The notes under the pieces: model-generated
Told to the model about the DNA's origin: nothing
Seen by the model: the letters and a program-made list of their open reading frames with translations, nothing else
The model's database searches: none
Translations under genes and position numbers: made by a program
Source of the DNA: Sediminicola sp963974715
GTDB taxonomy: Bacteria > Bacteroidota > Bacteroidia > Flavobacteriales > Flavobacteriaceae
DNA: 64,000 nt
Reading direction: 5' to 3'
Assembly: GCA_963974715.1 (NCBI GenBank)
Contig: CAXBDK010000015.1
Coordinates: 1 to 64,000 of the forward strand
In this document: one piece after another, positions 6,570 through 16,063 of the stretch
Layout: every line of letters starts with the position of its first letter
How positions within the stretch are numbered: the stretch's first letter is position 1

Positions 6570-8150
6570 ATGCAGATAGATAATATTTTAACGACACTTT
6601 TAATTATTGGTTTTACCAGTACTGTTTTCTATGCGATGTTTCGGGTAAGTAAGTATGCGTTTTTATTAAATATCACTTTGCTTTCATTGCTCGTTTTCTA
6701 TGTTGCTGCTGGAAATGAATTAATATTCATTTTGTTGTATCTAGTTTGTCCGCTACTATTAATTAATACAGGACTATACGTTTTTCTGCATAAAACAGAA
6801 AGCTCGCAAAATGGCGATAGTAAATACCAAGTCAATTTTGCTACTACCAAAGGAAATTTCAAATTGGATAATATCAAACGTGGCGCATCCGTCATCGGAT
6901 CCGCCGGAAGCGGAAAAACCGAAAGTGTCGTGTATGGCTTTTTAAAACATTTCCGTAAACAGCGCTTTTGCGGAATCATTCACGATTACAAAGATTTTGA
7001 ACTGACCGAAATGGCGTACTCACTTTTTAAAGATGGCGATATTCCGTTTAAGGTCATATCCTTTGATAAAATCATCCATAGGGTAAATCCCATTGCGCCA
7101 CGCTATTTAGAGAACGAGGAAAGCGTAAATGAAGTTTCACGGGTACTAATCGAAAACCTATTAGAACAAAGAGAAAGTGGTACAACAGGCACAACGAAAT
7201 TCTTTAACGATGCAGCTGAAGGTTTGATTGGCGGATTGATTTGGAAACTGAAAACCGACTACCCTAAATATTGTACACTACCGCATTTGATAGCGATTTA
7301 TCAACACCTAGATACAGATAGCCTAATTCAATTTTTGGAAACCAACACCACATCAAGAGCGATGGCAGATGCATTTATTAGCGGTAAGGATTCTGAAAGG
7401 CAGACCGCTGGTGTGAAAAGCACTCTGGCAAATGCGCTTAAACGAATAAGTACACAGCGTATTTTTATGGCACTATCCGCAGACGAAGTGCCATTGAATA
7501 TCAATAGCGAAGATAATCCTGCGGTCATTTCAATAGTCAACAACCCAAAATTTGAAACTTCGTATTCGCCTGTTATCGCAACCATTATCCACACCATTAC
7601 CAAGCAAATGAGCGTGAGAAAATCAAAACCATCATTTCTATTAATGGAAGAAGCGCCTACAATCCGTTTGTTGAATATGCACCGTATTCCGGCTACCTTA
7701 CGTAGCTATAATATTTCTACGATTTACGTGATGCAAGACAAAATCCAAAACGATATGATGTATGGGGATAAAGCGAGTAAAGCAATTTTAAGTAATCTTT
7801 CCTATCAATTCTTCGGAAAGGTAAATGACCCAGACACCGCCAAATACTATGAACGTTTTTTTGAAATCATCAAAGACCCAACAAAAAGCATTAGTCGTGG
7901 GCATAACTTGGATTTTGACACACGAATTACGACTGGAGAGAAAGAAATTCCAAAAATTAGAGCGGATGTTTTCTTTCGGTTAAAGCAGGGCGAGTTTATA
8001 ACGTATGCTGATGGAAAGGATAAGAAGGTGCAGTTTAAATTAGCCGACATTCAAAGGGAATTTCCAAAGGAAACTAAGCAGTTTTCTAAGGCTGATTTGG
8101 AGGCTAATTTTGAAAGGGTTTATGAGGAAGCGAAGTCGATATTTAAATAA
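6570..8150 (+). CDS. mobC: Type IV coupling protein, VirD4/TraG-like ATPase (MobC)
   Basis: A 526-residue coupling ATPase that links the relaxase-DNA complex to the secretion channel. The first ~75 residues hold about three membrane helices; Walker A is GSAGSGKT at 110-117; Walker B is FLLMEEAPT at about 350; the C-terminal part has the TraM-recognition-type segment. Start ATG 6570 lies 5 bp after mobB. It is the last gene of the plus-strand mob operon; the next gene converges with a 1-bp gap and no visible terminator. Confidence 0.92.
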   Translation: MQIDNILTTLLIIGFTSTVFYAMFRVSKYAFLLNITLLSLLVFYVAAGNELIFILLYLVCPLLLINTGLYVFLHKTESSQNGDSKYQVNFATTKGNFKLDNIKRGASVIGSAGSGKTESVVYGFLKHFRKQRFCGIIHDYKDFELTEMAYSLFKDGDIPFKVISFDKIIHRVNPIAPRYLENEESVNEVSRVLIENLLEQRESGTTGTTKFFNDAAEGLIGGLIWKLKTDYPKYCTLPHLIAIYQHLDTDSLIQFLETNTTSRAMADAFISGKDSERQTAGVKSTLANALKRISTQRIFMALSADEVPLNINSEDNPAVISIVNNPKFETSYSPVIATIIHTITKQMSVRKSKPSFLLMEEAPTIRLLNMHRIPATLRSYNISTIYVMQDKIQNDMMYGDKASKAILSNLSYQFFGKVNDPDTAKYYERFFEIIKDPTKSISRGHNLDFDTRITTGEKEIPKIRADVFFRLKQGEFITYADGKDKKVQFKLADIQREFPKETKQFSKADLEANFERVYEEAKSIFK

Positions 8151-8151
8151 A

Positions 8152-11007
8152 TTAAAAGCCATACTTATCCTTTCTAAGCCTAAATGCCTTTTCACCACCT
8201 TCCATTACTGAGGTAATTTCATTCTTTATATCTCTTGCATCAATAGCGCCCTCTGCCTTAATTACACCTCTTGTTTGTGAACTAGCATCCTTGTAATCAC
8301 AGCAGACAACTAATTCAGCATCACCATTAACGACTAAATTTGCATTATGGCTTGTAAAAATTAATTGCCTTTTCTTTTTAGCATTCCAAATATTCCGTAT
8401 AATCGAGTCGATAGCTCGATTATCAATATCGTCCTCTGGCTGGTCGATAAGCAAAGGCATTCCTGGTTGATTTAGTAGAACTGTGAGAAGTGCAGTAGCT
8501 TGTTGTCCAGCAGATGCATCTTGAAAAGGAATTTCATCACCGAGCTCATTATTTGTAGTATAAAAGAATTCAGGATTAAATTCCAATTCTATTGCCGATA
8601 ATTGCAACCAATCATCGGTTGAAATTTTGGATTGAATTTTTAGTTTGTGGTCTACGGTAAAACCTACTGAATCTAAGATTGGCGTTGCAGGTAAATCTTC
8701 TGGATTATCTTCCTTTAGCTTAAATTCGGCTAATAGTCTCAATTCTTCGGAAACGGATATAAATTCAGAAATTGGGTCTGCTTTACTGCGAACATTTTCT
8801 AATATTGCATCTATTCGTTCTTCTCTTATTCGCGTTCCTTCGAGTATTGACCGCAGTTTTTCCTTAAAATTTGCAAGATTGATATTTTTGGTAACTACTG
8901 CTTTGATTAGGTTGTTAGACAAATCCGTAAAATTAGTGGCTTGGTCGTTTAAAACACGAACTTTTTTAATATGCAGGTCTTTCCATTCTTCTTTGTAGGC
9001 GTTATAATCGTTCTCAGGATTTCCAAGCTCTTTAATCACAGATTTTCTCTCAGCAACTAAACTATTAATCTCAGCCAGTCGGTCTTCTAGCTTTTTTATA
9101 TTTGATAATTGCTCTTGACTGGATTGAGACTTGCCTTTGGCTGCCTCATATTCAGAATTAAATAAGGTTTCCTTTTTTTCCCATTCTTCGACAATTTCAT
9201 TGTATGACTTCAGTCCGTTTACGCTAAAAACATCCTTCAATTTTTGAACAGCATCGTTGATATTCTTGAATTTTGAATTTATTTCGGTATCGAGCTTAAT
9301 AATCAAATCCTTGTTTTCAACATTATCAAGAAAGGGTTTAATAGGTTCTGGGTATAACTTCAGTAATTCTATAAGTTCGTCTGTTTTGGAATCAAAAAGG
9401 GTAAGTTCAGAATCAGTATTTTCTATTATTGTCTTTTCTAACTCAAATTTTGATTTTTTATCAATCGTTTTTTGGTCGGCTTCTGAAATACCTTTCAACG
9501 ATTCGCGAATAACCTTAACCTGTCCAGTAATAGAACTTCCTTCAATATTAAAATTGGCTATCTCATTCTGTACTTTTTTCTTGCGTACCAGTTGATTATA
9601 GGCATTTTTTAGCTTTAAGTTGGTTTCATCTAAATTGTATGAGATACGCTCTAAACCACTTTTTATAGGTTGCTCAATAAATCGCTTAAGTTCTTCTGTC
9701 TTAACGCCAACATCGCTTAGTTGTTTCTGACTATATGATTGGATGGGTAATACTTTGCGAATATCCTCTTCACTAACTTTTTGAAATTCGGTGTCCCCAA
9801 TTTTCAACAGTATTTCCCTGCTTGCAGAATTTCTTTTCACAATATGCCTTACATCATTCTTGACCATTGTAATACGCACTTCACCTTCTACAGCAGTCAA
9901 AGTTTTTCTTATAAGAGTATCTCTGCGATTCTGAATAATATCTAACTCTTCGTAGTTACCGATTTTTACGGTTTGGTCGCACAAACCCCATCTGATGTAT
10001 TCTAATATAGTTGACTTGCCTGTTCCTCTTCCACCAATCAATGCATTGTATTGTTGATTGAATTTGATATTAAAACTTCCCAAAAATTTTGAATTTGTAA
10101 CATCTATCCCTTCAATAAATATTTGTGGCATTTCAGGTTCGACTTGGGATATTCTAGATTCCTTGGCTAAGCACGCTTGTCTAATTGCCTCTGCGGTAGG
10201 TTCTGCCCATTTTACCCAAGTAGAATATTTTCCAAATTCTCGTCCATCTTCATATCTGTTGTCAGAGGTGGACACGAGACCTATACTCTTATTGCCGTAA
10301 TTAACGTCACCACCATTAACTTTATTTTGATATCCTGATTCTTGAGATATTTCCTTATCAACATAACCACCAACACAGGGCATCTTTATATAATGCTCTT
10401 GGAAGCCCTGACGAATGATTGAATGCTGACCACCTTTTCCAACGTTGGGAAGTACTATATACCTACCTTTACAATAGTTTACTTCTTCCAAAATTTTATG
10501 AAGCTGTGAAAGGTTGTTAATCACCTCTTGGGAAATTCTTTGAGTTTGAACTGTCTGCCTATCGTATTTGTCCGTAGCTTGAATACCGATAAAATTTAGA
10601 ACAGAATTAAGATGTACGTCTTCGAAATCAGCATCAAAAATTATTATCACTTGACTGGCCGGGTTGGAAAGGCTAAGTTCAATACCAGGAAATACGGTCA
10701 CCATTTTTTCTGGTTCACCAATTAGTTCGTGAATTGCGTTCTGCTCTTTAGCGACTTTCCTTAAATGTTGAACAAACACCACATCGTGATGGTCTGTCAT
10801 CGCAATAGCGTTAATTCCGGCGTTACTAATTTTATCTAAGTATTCCTTGCAAAATTGTTCACGATTCTCGTCGATTTGTTGCTTTTCAATTTGTGTTAGG
10901 TCTGCTATTTGCTCAGCGTTTACACCAAAACGAGCACCTGTCCAAGCAATATCCCTTGGGCTATGTACTTGAAAATCACATCTATAAAATTTTGCGCCTT
11001 TATCCAT
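8152..11007 (-). CDS. TrlF family protein: PHP phosphoesterase domain fused to SMC/Rad50-like ATPase
   Basis: 951 residues. The N-terminal PHP-type phosphoesterase shows metal ligands QVHS (His15), TDHHD (71-75) and PGIE (Glu110). An ABC-type ATPase follows: Walker A IGGRGTGKS (324-332), two long coiled-coil stretches (~455-550 and ~570-740), signature-like SAGQQ (832-836), Walker B LLIDQPEDD (852-860) and H-loop TSHNAN (His887). This matches the TrlF family of AAA-like ATPases, found scattered on mobile elements and in defence islands. By design it resembles nuclease-linked SMC-like defence ATPases, with PHP as the likely catalytic unit. A possible nuclease gene lies 110 bp upstream on the same strand. 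The defence role is inferred. Confidence 0.85.
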   Translation of the reverse strand: MDKGAKFYRCDFQVHSPRDIAWTGARFGVNAEQIADLTQIEKQQIDENREQFCKEYLDKISNAGINAIAMTDHHDVVFVQHLRKVAKEQNAIHELIGEPEKMVTVFPGIELSLSNPASQVIIIFDADFEDVHLNSVLNFIGIQATDKYDRQTVQTQRISQEVINNLSQLHKILEEVNYCKGRYIVLPNVGKGGQHSIIRQGFQEHYIKMPCVGGYVDKEISQESGYQNKVNGGDVNYGNKSIGLVSTSDNRYEDGREFGKYSTWVKWAEPTAEAIRQACLAKESRISQVEPEMPQIFIEGIDVTNSKFLGSFNIKFNQQYNALIGGRGTGKSTILEYIRWGLCDQTVKIGNYEELDIIQNRRDTLIRKTLTAVEGEVRITMVKNDVRHIVKRNSASREILLKIGDTEFQKVSEEDIRKVLPIQSYSQKQLSDVGVKTEELKRFIEQPIKSGLERISYNLDETNLKLKNAYNQLVRKKKVQNEIANFNIEGSSITGQVKVIRESLKGISEADQKTIDKKSKFELEKTIIENTDSELTLFDSKTDELIELLKLYPEPIKPFLDNVENKDLIIKLDTEINSKFKNINDAVQKLKDVFSVNGLKSYNEIVEEWEKKETLFNSEYEAAKGKSQSSQEQLSNIKKLEDRLAEINSLVAERKSVIKELGNPENDYNAYKEEWKDLHIKKVRVLNDQATNFTDLSNNLIKAVVTKNINLANFKEKLRSILEGTRIREERIDAILENVRSKADPISEFISVSEELRLLAEFKLKEDNPEDLPATPILDSVGFTVDHKLKIQSKISTDDWLQLSAIELEFNPEFFYTTNNELGDEIPFQDASAGQQATALLTVLLNQPGMPLLIDQPEDDIDNRAIDSIIRNIWNAKKKRQLIFTSHNANLVVNGDAELVVCCDYKDASSQTRGVIKAEGAIDARDIKNEITSVMEGGEKAFRLRKDKYGF

Positions 11008-11117
11008 AAAAACTGTTGATTTTTGAAATTGCTAAAGTTAATTAACATTTAGAAGATTTTAACATTTCAGCGTGGTTTAGTTTTTAACAAACATTTTCCT
11101 GCATTTAAATAGTGATA

Positions 11118-12308
11118 CTACCAAAGTCCAAATCCTTTAAAATCTTCCTTCCTGTAAGATTTACTATTTGAGAAAGTTGGCTTTTTAAAATACCCTAATT
11201 CGTCTTGCACTTCCTTCGCGTGTTTAATAAATTCTTCACTCATTTCAGGAATATAATGAGAGCAGATATCATAAACATCTTGTCCATCGCCATTGCTTCC
11301 AAAACCAATACCAATAACCATTTCTATTGTTGGGTTTTCCATTCTGGCTACCATACATCTTAATTCTAACTCATTTTCTTTACCTTCCCAGTTCTTAGGT
11401 GTTAAAGGCATAAAAACATAACAATGTTTAGCACCCTTTAAAGGCCTTAGCATTCTAGCACTTAATTTCCTTTGAATAGCATTATCCAGTATTCCACCTA
11501 GCTCTATTCGATTTATTCGAGATTCTAGATTAATAACTCTAATAGCTTCCTCGTATTCATTCCTAAATTTATCTGACGTTTCTTCGGAAATATGATAGTC
11601 GTGCAATTGAGCAATCATATAATCCCAAATTTTACTTTGAGGTAAAAGTGCTTGCCACTCTACGTATTCTTTAGATGCTACATAAGATTCCCATAAGCCA
11701 CCATCTGATACTATCGCATCAGTTTTTTCATCAACATCAAGACCAGTTTGGATGTAGAAAGCAAGAAAATCAGACTCTTTAGGCATTGAGAAATATTTTC
11801 CTTGCAGAAATTGCACTTTGTCAGTAAGATATCTTGTAAAATCTGTAATGGTGTCCAATTCACTCAATAGGATAGAGGTAGATTCTTCATCAAAAACGTG
11901 AACAAAGCCTTGACCAAATTCCCCATACGGTAAGGGGAATGTGTTATCACTACCAAACGCTATCGCAATCCTAAAAATTATTCTCTCGTTTTTCGGTGGC
12001 AGGGAAATCTTGTTTGTTCTATTTTTTGCATAAACTTCGTTAGCAGTTTTAAGAAAGCGTTCAGCACCATAAATTTGTTTTGCTGAATCTTCAACAGCTT
12101 TTTTTACCCATCGCTCATATTGCACTTTTTTATCCGTATGACTAGATACCCTAATATCCTTTACCGAAATTATTAAAATATAATTGCCACAGATAACCAA
12201 AACATCACACAATTCTTTATTCTTTTTACCAATAGGGTTAGGGAAATTCCAAAAAGGAAGAAACGATTTTTGGCATAAGTCGGCAACATATTGTTCAGAT
12301 GGTGTCAT
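11118..12308 (-). CDS. Hypothetical protein with possible PD-(D/E)xK-like nuclease motif
   Basis: 396 residues, no signal peptide or membrane helix. Residues 27-51 read GKKNKELCDVLVICGNYILI then ISVKD: an E/D followed ~13-15 residues later by a beta strand ending in S-V-K, the spacing of a restriction-endonuclease-like core with Asp35 and Lys50 (Ser48 replacing the usual acid). This is inference, not a firm family match. The C-terminal half is mixed alpha/beta with a MVIGIGFGSNGDGQDVYDI segment. It is transcribed just ahead of the TrlF gene and is likely its operon partner. Confidence 0.55.
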   Translation of the reverse strand: MTPSEQYVADLCQKSFLPFWNFPNPIGKKNKELCDVLVICGNYILIISVKDIRVSSHTDKKVQYERWVKKAVEDSAKQIYGAERFLKTANEVYAKNRTNKISLPPKNERIIFRIAIAFGSDNTFPLPYGEFGQGFVHVFDEESTSILLSELDTITDFTRYLTDKVQFLQGKYFSMPKESDFLAFYIQTGLDVDEKTDAIVSDGGLWESYVASKEYVEWQALLPQSKIWDYMIAQLHDYHISEETSDKFRNEYEEAIRVINLESRINRIELGGILDNAIQRKLSARMLRPLKGAKHCYVFMPLTPKNWEGKENELELRCMVARMENPTIEMVIGIGFGSNGDGQDVYDICSHYIPEMSEEFIKHAKEVQDELGYFKKPTFSNSKSYRKEDFKGFGLW

Positions 12309-12325
12309 TAAAAAAATCTGGATTT

Positions 12326-12333
12326 CAAATTTA
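12326..12333 (-). promoter_or_regulatory. Possible -7 promoter element (TAnnTTTG) of the nuclease-like/TrlF pair
   Basis: Minus-strand TAAATTTG, an exact match to the Bacteroidota -7 consensus, 17 bp before the start at 12308. No clear -33 TTG was found at ideal spacing, so confidence is low. Confidence 0.35.
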
Positions 12334-12459
12334 TTCTAACAAAGAAAGAATAAAATATGATTTACGAATTTAAAAATGCTAGGTACTTTATCATATGGGG
12401 CAAAACCAATGTCCACAACTTAATATTATTATCTTTACAGTCAGATTTTATTTGAATTA

Positions 12460-13830
12460 ATGACCGAAACAAACCGTATAGAATACAAAAGAGAACTTAC
12501 CGATGGACTCGAAAAAGAGGTCATTGCTTTTCTGAACTACCGCGAAGGCGGCATTATCTATATCGGTATTAATAAGGAAGGAAACACGTATGGTTTGGCT
12601 GATGCGGATGGCGACCAATTAAAAATTAAAGACAGGTTAAAGAACAATATCCGTCCTTCAGCTTTGGGTCTTTTTGATATTGTAAGCGAAGAACAAGATG
12701 GCAAGAATATCCTGAAAATCATTTTGGCAAGCGGTCCAGAAAAACCGTATCATCTCAAAAAATACGGGATGAGCGAAAAGGGTTGTTTCATTCGTTTAGG
12801 TTCAGCTGCTGAACCGATGCCGCAAAAAATGATAGACGAGCTGTTTGCTAAACGTACCCGAAATTCCATCAGTAAAATTAAAGCTGGTCGACAGGATTTA
12901 AGCTTTAGCCAGTTGAAAATTTATTACGAGGAATCGGGATATTCCCTTGGTAAGGCATTCGCAAAGAACCTGGAGCTACTTACCGAAGATGGCGCTTTCA
13001 ACTATGCTGGCTATCTTTTGGCAGATAAAAATAATACTTCTATTAAAGTTGCCAAATATTCAGGTAAAACCCGAACCGACTTGATAGAGAGCAACGAATA
13101 TGGTCACGAATGTTTACTCAAGGCTACAAAACAAGTGATAGATAAAATTGCGGTCGAGAACAAAACCACTACAAAAATCACAGCCAAAGAAAGGCAACAA
13201 GCCAACCTTTGGAATCCCATAGCATTGCGCGAGGCCATTATCAATGCCTTTGTGCACAATGACTATACAAACGAAATAGTTCCAAAGTTTGAAATTTTTG
13301 CCGATAGAATTGAAATCACATCGGCAGGCGGTTTAACAGAAGGGTTGAGCAAGGAAGAATTTTTCGAAGGATTTTCAGTCCCACGAAATAAGGAACTGAT
13401 GCGAATTTTTAAAGATTTGGATTTGGTAGAACAATTAGGTTCGGGCATCCCTCGTATTTTGGAACATTACGGCAAAGAGAGTTTTGTCTTTTCGGATAAC
13501 TTTTTGAGAATGACGTTTGTTGCTAAAGAAACTGCTATTGAAGAAGGTGGTGTAAGAGGTGGTGTAAGAGGTGGTGTAAGAGGTGGTGTAAGAGGTGGTG
13601 TAACAAGTGATGCAATTGATGCAACTGAAGCTATAACCACAAGACAGAAAGAAGTTCTTAAACTTATTGCTGCAAATCCTTCCATAACTTATAATGAAAT
13701 AGCTGAAGCTTTACGTATTAATGAATCTGCTGTTGGAAAGCATATTACAGCTATCAAGAACAAAGGTGTTTTAATACGCCAAGGAGGTACACAGGGTTAT
13801 TGGCAAATCAATTTTGAAAATAAACAATAA
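12460..13830 (+). CDS. AlbA_2/Schlafen-type ATP-binding regulator with winged helix
   Basis: 456 residues. The N-terminal ~110 residues are an AlbA_2 (Schlafen AlbA) nucleic-acid-binding domain starting with the typical NRIEYKRELTDGLEKEV and YREGGIIYIGI. A GHKL-type HATPase_c_4 domain follows (REAIINAFVHNDY near 258, EQLGSGIPRILEHYG near 328). A GGVR tetrapeptide repeat links to a C-terminal winged helix (ITYNEIAEALRINESAVGKH). Such proteins, often mis-annotated as RecG-like helicases, are presumed transcription regulators; they occur on mobile elements. It is divergent from the nuclease-like/TrlF pair and might control it. Confidence 0.85.
   Translation: MTETNRIEYKRELTDGLEKEVIAFLNYREGGIIYIGINKEGNTYGLADADGDQLKIKDRLKNNIRPSALGLFDIVSEEQDGKNILKIILASGPEKPYHLKKYGMSEKGCFIRLGSAAEPMPQKMIDELFAKRTRNSISKIKAGRQDLSFSQLKIYYEESGYSLGKAFAKNLELLTEDGAFNYAGYLLADKNNTSIKVAKYSGKTRTDLIESNEYGHECLLKATKQVIDKIAVENKTTTKITAKERQQANLWNPIALREAIINAFVHNDYTNEIVPKFEIFADRIEITSAGGLTEGLSKEEFFEGFSVPRNKELMRIFKDLDLVEQLGSGIPRILEHYGKESFVFSDNFLRMTFVAKETAIEEGGVRGGVRGGVRGGVRGGVTSDAIDATEAITTRQKEVLKLIAANPSITYNEIAEALRINESAVGKHITAIKNKGVLIRQGGTQGYWQINFENKQ
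13546..13605 (+). repeat. In-frame 12-bp tandem repeat, five units
   Basis: Five head-to-tail copies of GGTGGTGTAAGA (the last is GGTGGTGTAACA), coding for GGVR repeats in the linker between the ATP-binding domain and the winged helix. The exact identity of the units suggests recent expansion. Confidence 0.95.
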
Positions 13831-13841
13831 AAATTGTTTAT

Positions 13842-14207
13842 TTAAAAAGGCCCTTTATCCCTCGGTCCATTATGCGTAACCTTCCATTGTCCATCTTCTT
13901 TAACCAGTTTAAAAACACCGGCTTTTGGGTCGTAAGCGGTGGAATATTTTATCCAGGCAACCTCGCCATCCATAGCTTCATCGACCACTTTAAAATCTGT
14001 GTCTGAATCTTTATCTTCAGTAAACATTGCTTGAATGCTTGAAAGGTTTGCATAACCTTCCGCAGTAGTGTGCTTTTTTAAGGTGGCATCATCGCCGTGA
14101 TAGAAACTTTCAGCAACAGTTTTGGCTGTTTCAGAAGGCGAAAGATTCTTGCTTTCTGAACACGAGAAGAATAATAATACGAGCGAGCAACTGATTAATT
14201 TTTTCAT
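13842..14207 (-). CDS. Small lipoprotein, DUF4878/NTF2-like
   Basis: 121 residues with a lipoprotein signal peptide (MKKLISCSLVLLFFSC, lipobox Cys at 16) and a compact NTF2-like domain: SPSETAKTVAESFYHGD helix, then VAWIKYSTAY and WKVTHNGP strands as in DUF4878 proteins. It is the last gene of the minus-strand tra operon, 7 bp after traN, so it may help the outer-membrane part of the transfer channel or be an exclusion-type lipoprotein. The role is not known. Confidence 0.7.
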   Translation of the reverse strand: MKKLISCSLVLLFFSCSESKNLSPSETAKTVAESFYHGDDATLKKHTTAEGYANLSSIQAMFTEDKDSDTDFKVVDEAMDGEVAWIKYSTAYDPKAGVFKLVKEDGQWKVTHNGPRDKGPF

Positions 14208-14214
14208 AACGTTA

Positions 14215-15072
14215 TTAATTTGGGTTATTGATATATCTATGAGATATTTTTAATTCGATATTACGTTCGCCGTCATTTTCGTGCAGTTCCAAAATTGCCC
14301 TGCGGTCATTGGACAATGAAAACTTTGGTAGTACATATACAAACCGAACCGTTTCATTTTCTGCGATTTTAGAGGGCAGATTTTGACTAAACAGCGGTTC
14401 TTGATACAGACGCTGTAATGACTTTCTTTTTCCTTTCTGTCTGGTTTCAATCGATAGTTTTAAGAAATTTAAATCATAATCCAGAGTAGAATTATTCCTA
14501 ATCTCGATAACGAAATAAAGTTCCTCCGTATCAAAAACAATATTCTCAACGCTCAAAACTATTCCTTCGGTTCGCTTTTTAATCCTATCTAAACGCTGTT
14601 TTCTTTCAAGTAGATAAGAACTAAATTTTTGATAATAATAATCTTTGTTATCAATACCACTTTCGGTAGAAGCAACCGAAACAGAATCCTTCATTATTGG
14701 TTTTTCATTCCCGATGCTTGCTGACATCGGTATGAAATAATTGTATTTGGATAAATACTTTTTATACACTACAATATACGAAAAAATTGAACCATCTCTA
14801 TTGATTACCAATAGATTACTTTGCTTTCCAGGTTTGGCTTGCAACAAACCCAAATAGTTTTCTTTTTCACGGTTGTACGTAAATATAAAATTGTCTGCGC
14901 CAGTTATTCCTTGGCGAATAGGCTCTGGAAAAAAAAGCGCAACGTTTTTAGTATCATTCGCATAGATGGTATCTATAACGATTGTTTTTTGTGCAATAGT
15001 TTGTGCCGAGCATAATTGAGATGCTAAACTGCACGCAACTAATAAGGCTGAAATTAAGATATATTTTTTCAT
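14215..15072 (-). CDS. traN: Conjugative transposon protein TraN (DUF4138)
   Basis: 285 residues with a cleavable signal peptide (MKKYILISALLVACSLASQLC region, cut near CSAQ) and the DUF4138 fold: IVIDTIYANDTKNVALFFPEPI near the N-terminus is the family hallmark. It is the VirB9-like outer-membrane-associated component of the Bacteroidota transfer channel. It follows traM by 30 bp in the tra operon. Confidence 0.9.
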   Translation of the reverse strand: MKKYILISALLVACSLASQLCSAQTIAQKTIVIDTIYANDTKNVALFFPEPIRQGITGADNFIFTYNREKENYLGLLQAKPGKQSNLLVINRDGSIFSYIVVYKKYLSKYNYFIPMSASIGNEKPIMKDSVSVASTESGIDNKDYYYQKFSSYLLERKQRLDRIKKRTEGIVLSVENIVFDTEELYFVIEIRNNSTLDYDLNFLKLSIETRQKGKRKSLQRLYQEPLFSQNLPSKIAENETVRFVYVLPKFSLSNDRRAILELHENDGERNIELKISHRYINNPN

Positions 15073-15102
15073 AAGAATGAGTTTTTAAGAACCTTTCAAG
15101 GC

Positions 15103-16032
15103 TCATAGTTTTGGTTTTAGAATGAGTTTATAATTGTTCAACACGGTCACTTTTACGCTCCGATTTTTGCGTTTTAGGATTTTTGTGATACCGCCAACTT
15201 CTGGAACACTTGGAATATTGATGTCGCCAATAACATCATCAAAAACTTCAGTCGTGACTTCTGCCCGAAAGTTGTTCTCAACATAAATGCCTTCGCTTCC
15301 ATCCTGCAAATCGAAAGCTTTGAGTTTGGTGGGATGATGCTTAATATTCTCGATTTCTATCAAAGCACGATTGGGCTGAAAACTGATAAATCCAAAAACG
15401 AGTGTGTTTTTTGGCATTTGCTTATTATTAATCATCGCTTCATTGATAAGGCGCATTCTCAATCTGCTATTTGCTTTAACTACTTGGTCGCCATCAACGA
15501 CCACGTATATGGTTTCATCTGTGTTCCCTATTACTGAAATGTCGTTTGGCTTGGGCGAGGCAGCAAAAAACAGTTGATGTTCCAGACCCAATTCTTTGGA
15601 TTCAATCTTCTGTTCCCTCTTTATTTCTGCGGAATCAACTTCTTGAATTTTTTTAGGTGCTGTTCTTTTTGAACCAATATTCTGATAAGCCACATCAGAA
15701 TATTTGATTTTCCCTGCGGAATAGATGCTGTCCACGATACGTTCTTTTTCACGTTCGGGCAAATCTGCGTCATAAAAACCGAGGGAATCAATCAGTTTTT
15801 CATCGTAGATACTCGGAGCGTTCGTTTCACGAACTTCCTTTAAATCATTGATGGCATCCAGTTTGGAATCGTACTCTTTTTGATTTTCTTCCAAAGCCGG
15901 TATTTGGGTCTGTTGAAGGTTTTCAGTTTCACTTTCATCATCGCCCATAACCATCACGGAATAGGAAATTAGAAATATGAAAATCACAGCTAACACAGCG
16001 GCAAAGACAATTTTATTCTTTTCTATTTTCAT
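15103..16032 (-). CDS. traM: Conjugative transposon protein TraM
   Basis: 309 residues: a short cytosolic start, one membrane helix (VFAAVLAVIFIFLISYSVMV), a long Glu/Asp/Lys-rich periplasmic stalk, then a C-terminal beta domain (VVKANSRLRMRLINEAMI, LVFGFISFQPNRALIEI) matching the Bacteroidota TraM family, the VirB10-like inner-to-outer membrane bridge. It is shorter than the long TraM forms, mostly in the stalk. Confidence 0.9.
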   Translation of the reverse strand: MKIEKNKIVFAAVLAVIFIFLISYSVMVMGDDESETENLQQTQIPALEENQKEYDSKLDAINDLKEVRETNAPSIYDEKLIDSLGFYDADLPEREKERIVDSIYSAGKIKYSDVAYQNIGSKRTAPKKIQEVDSAEIKREQKIESKELGLEHQLFFAASPKPNDISVIGNTDETIYVVVDGDQVVKANSRLRMRLINEAMINNKQMPKNTLVFGFISFQPNRALIEIENIKHHPTKLKAFDLQDGSEGIYVENNFRAEVTTEVFDDVIGDINIPSVPEVGGITKILKRKNRSVKVTVLNNYKLILKPKL

Positions 16033-16063
16033 TAGAGTTGTTTTTTAAATGCCCATTATGGGC

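Noticed and set aside
13546..13605. Tandem repeats considered as a CRISPR-like array
   Set aside because: Units are contiguous with no spacers and lie in frame within a gene.
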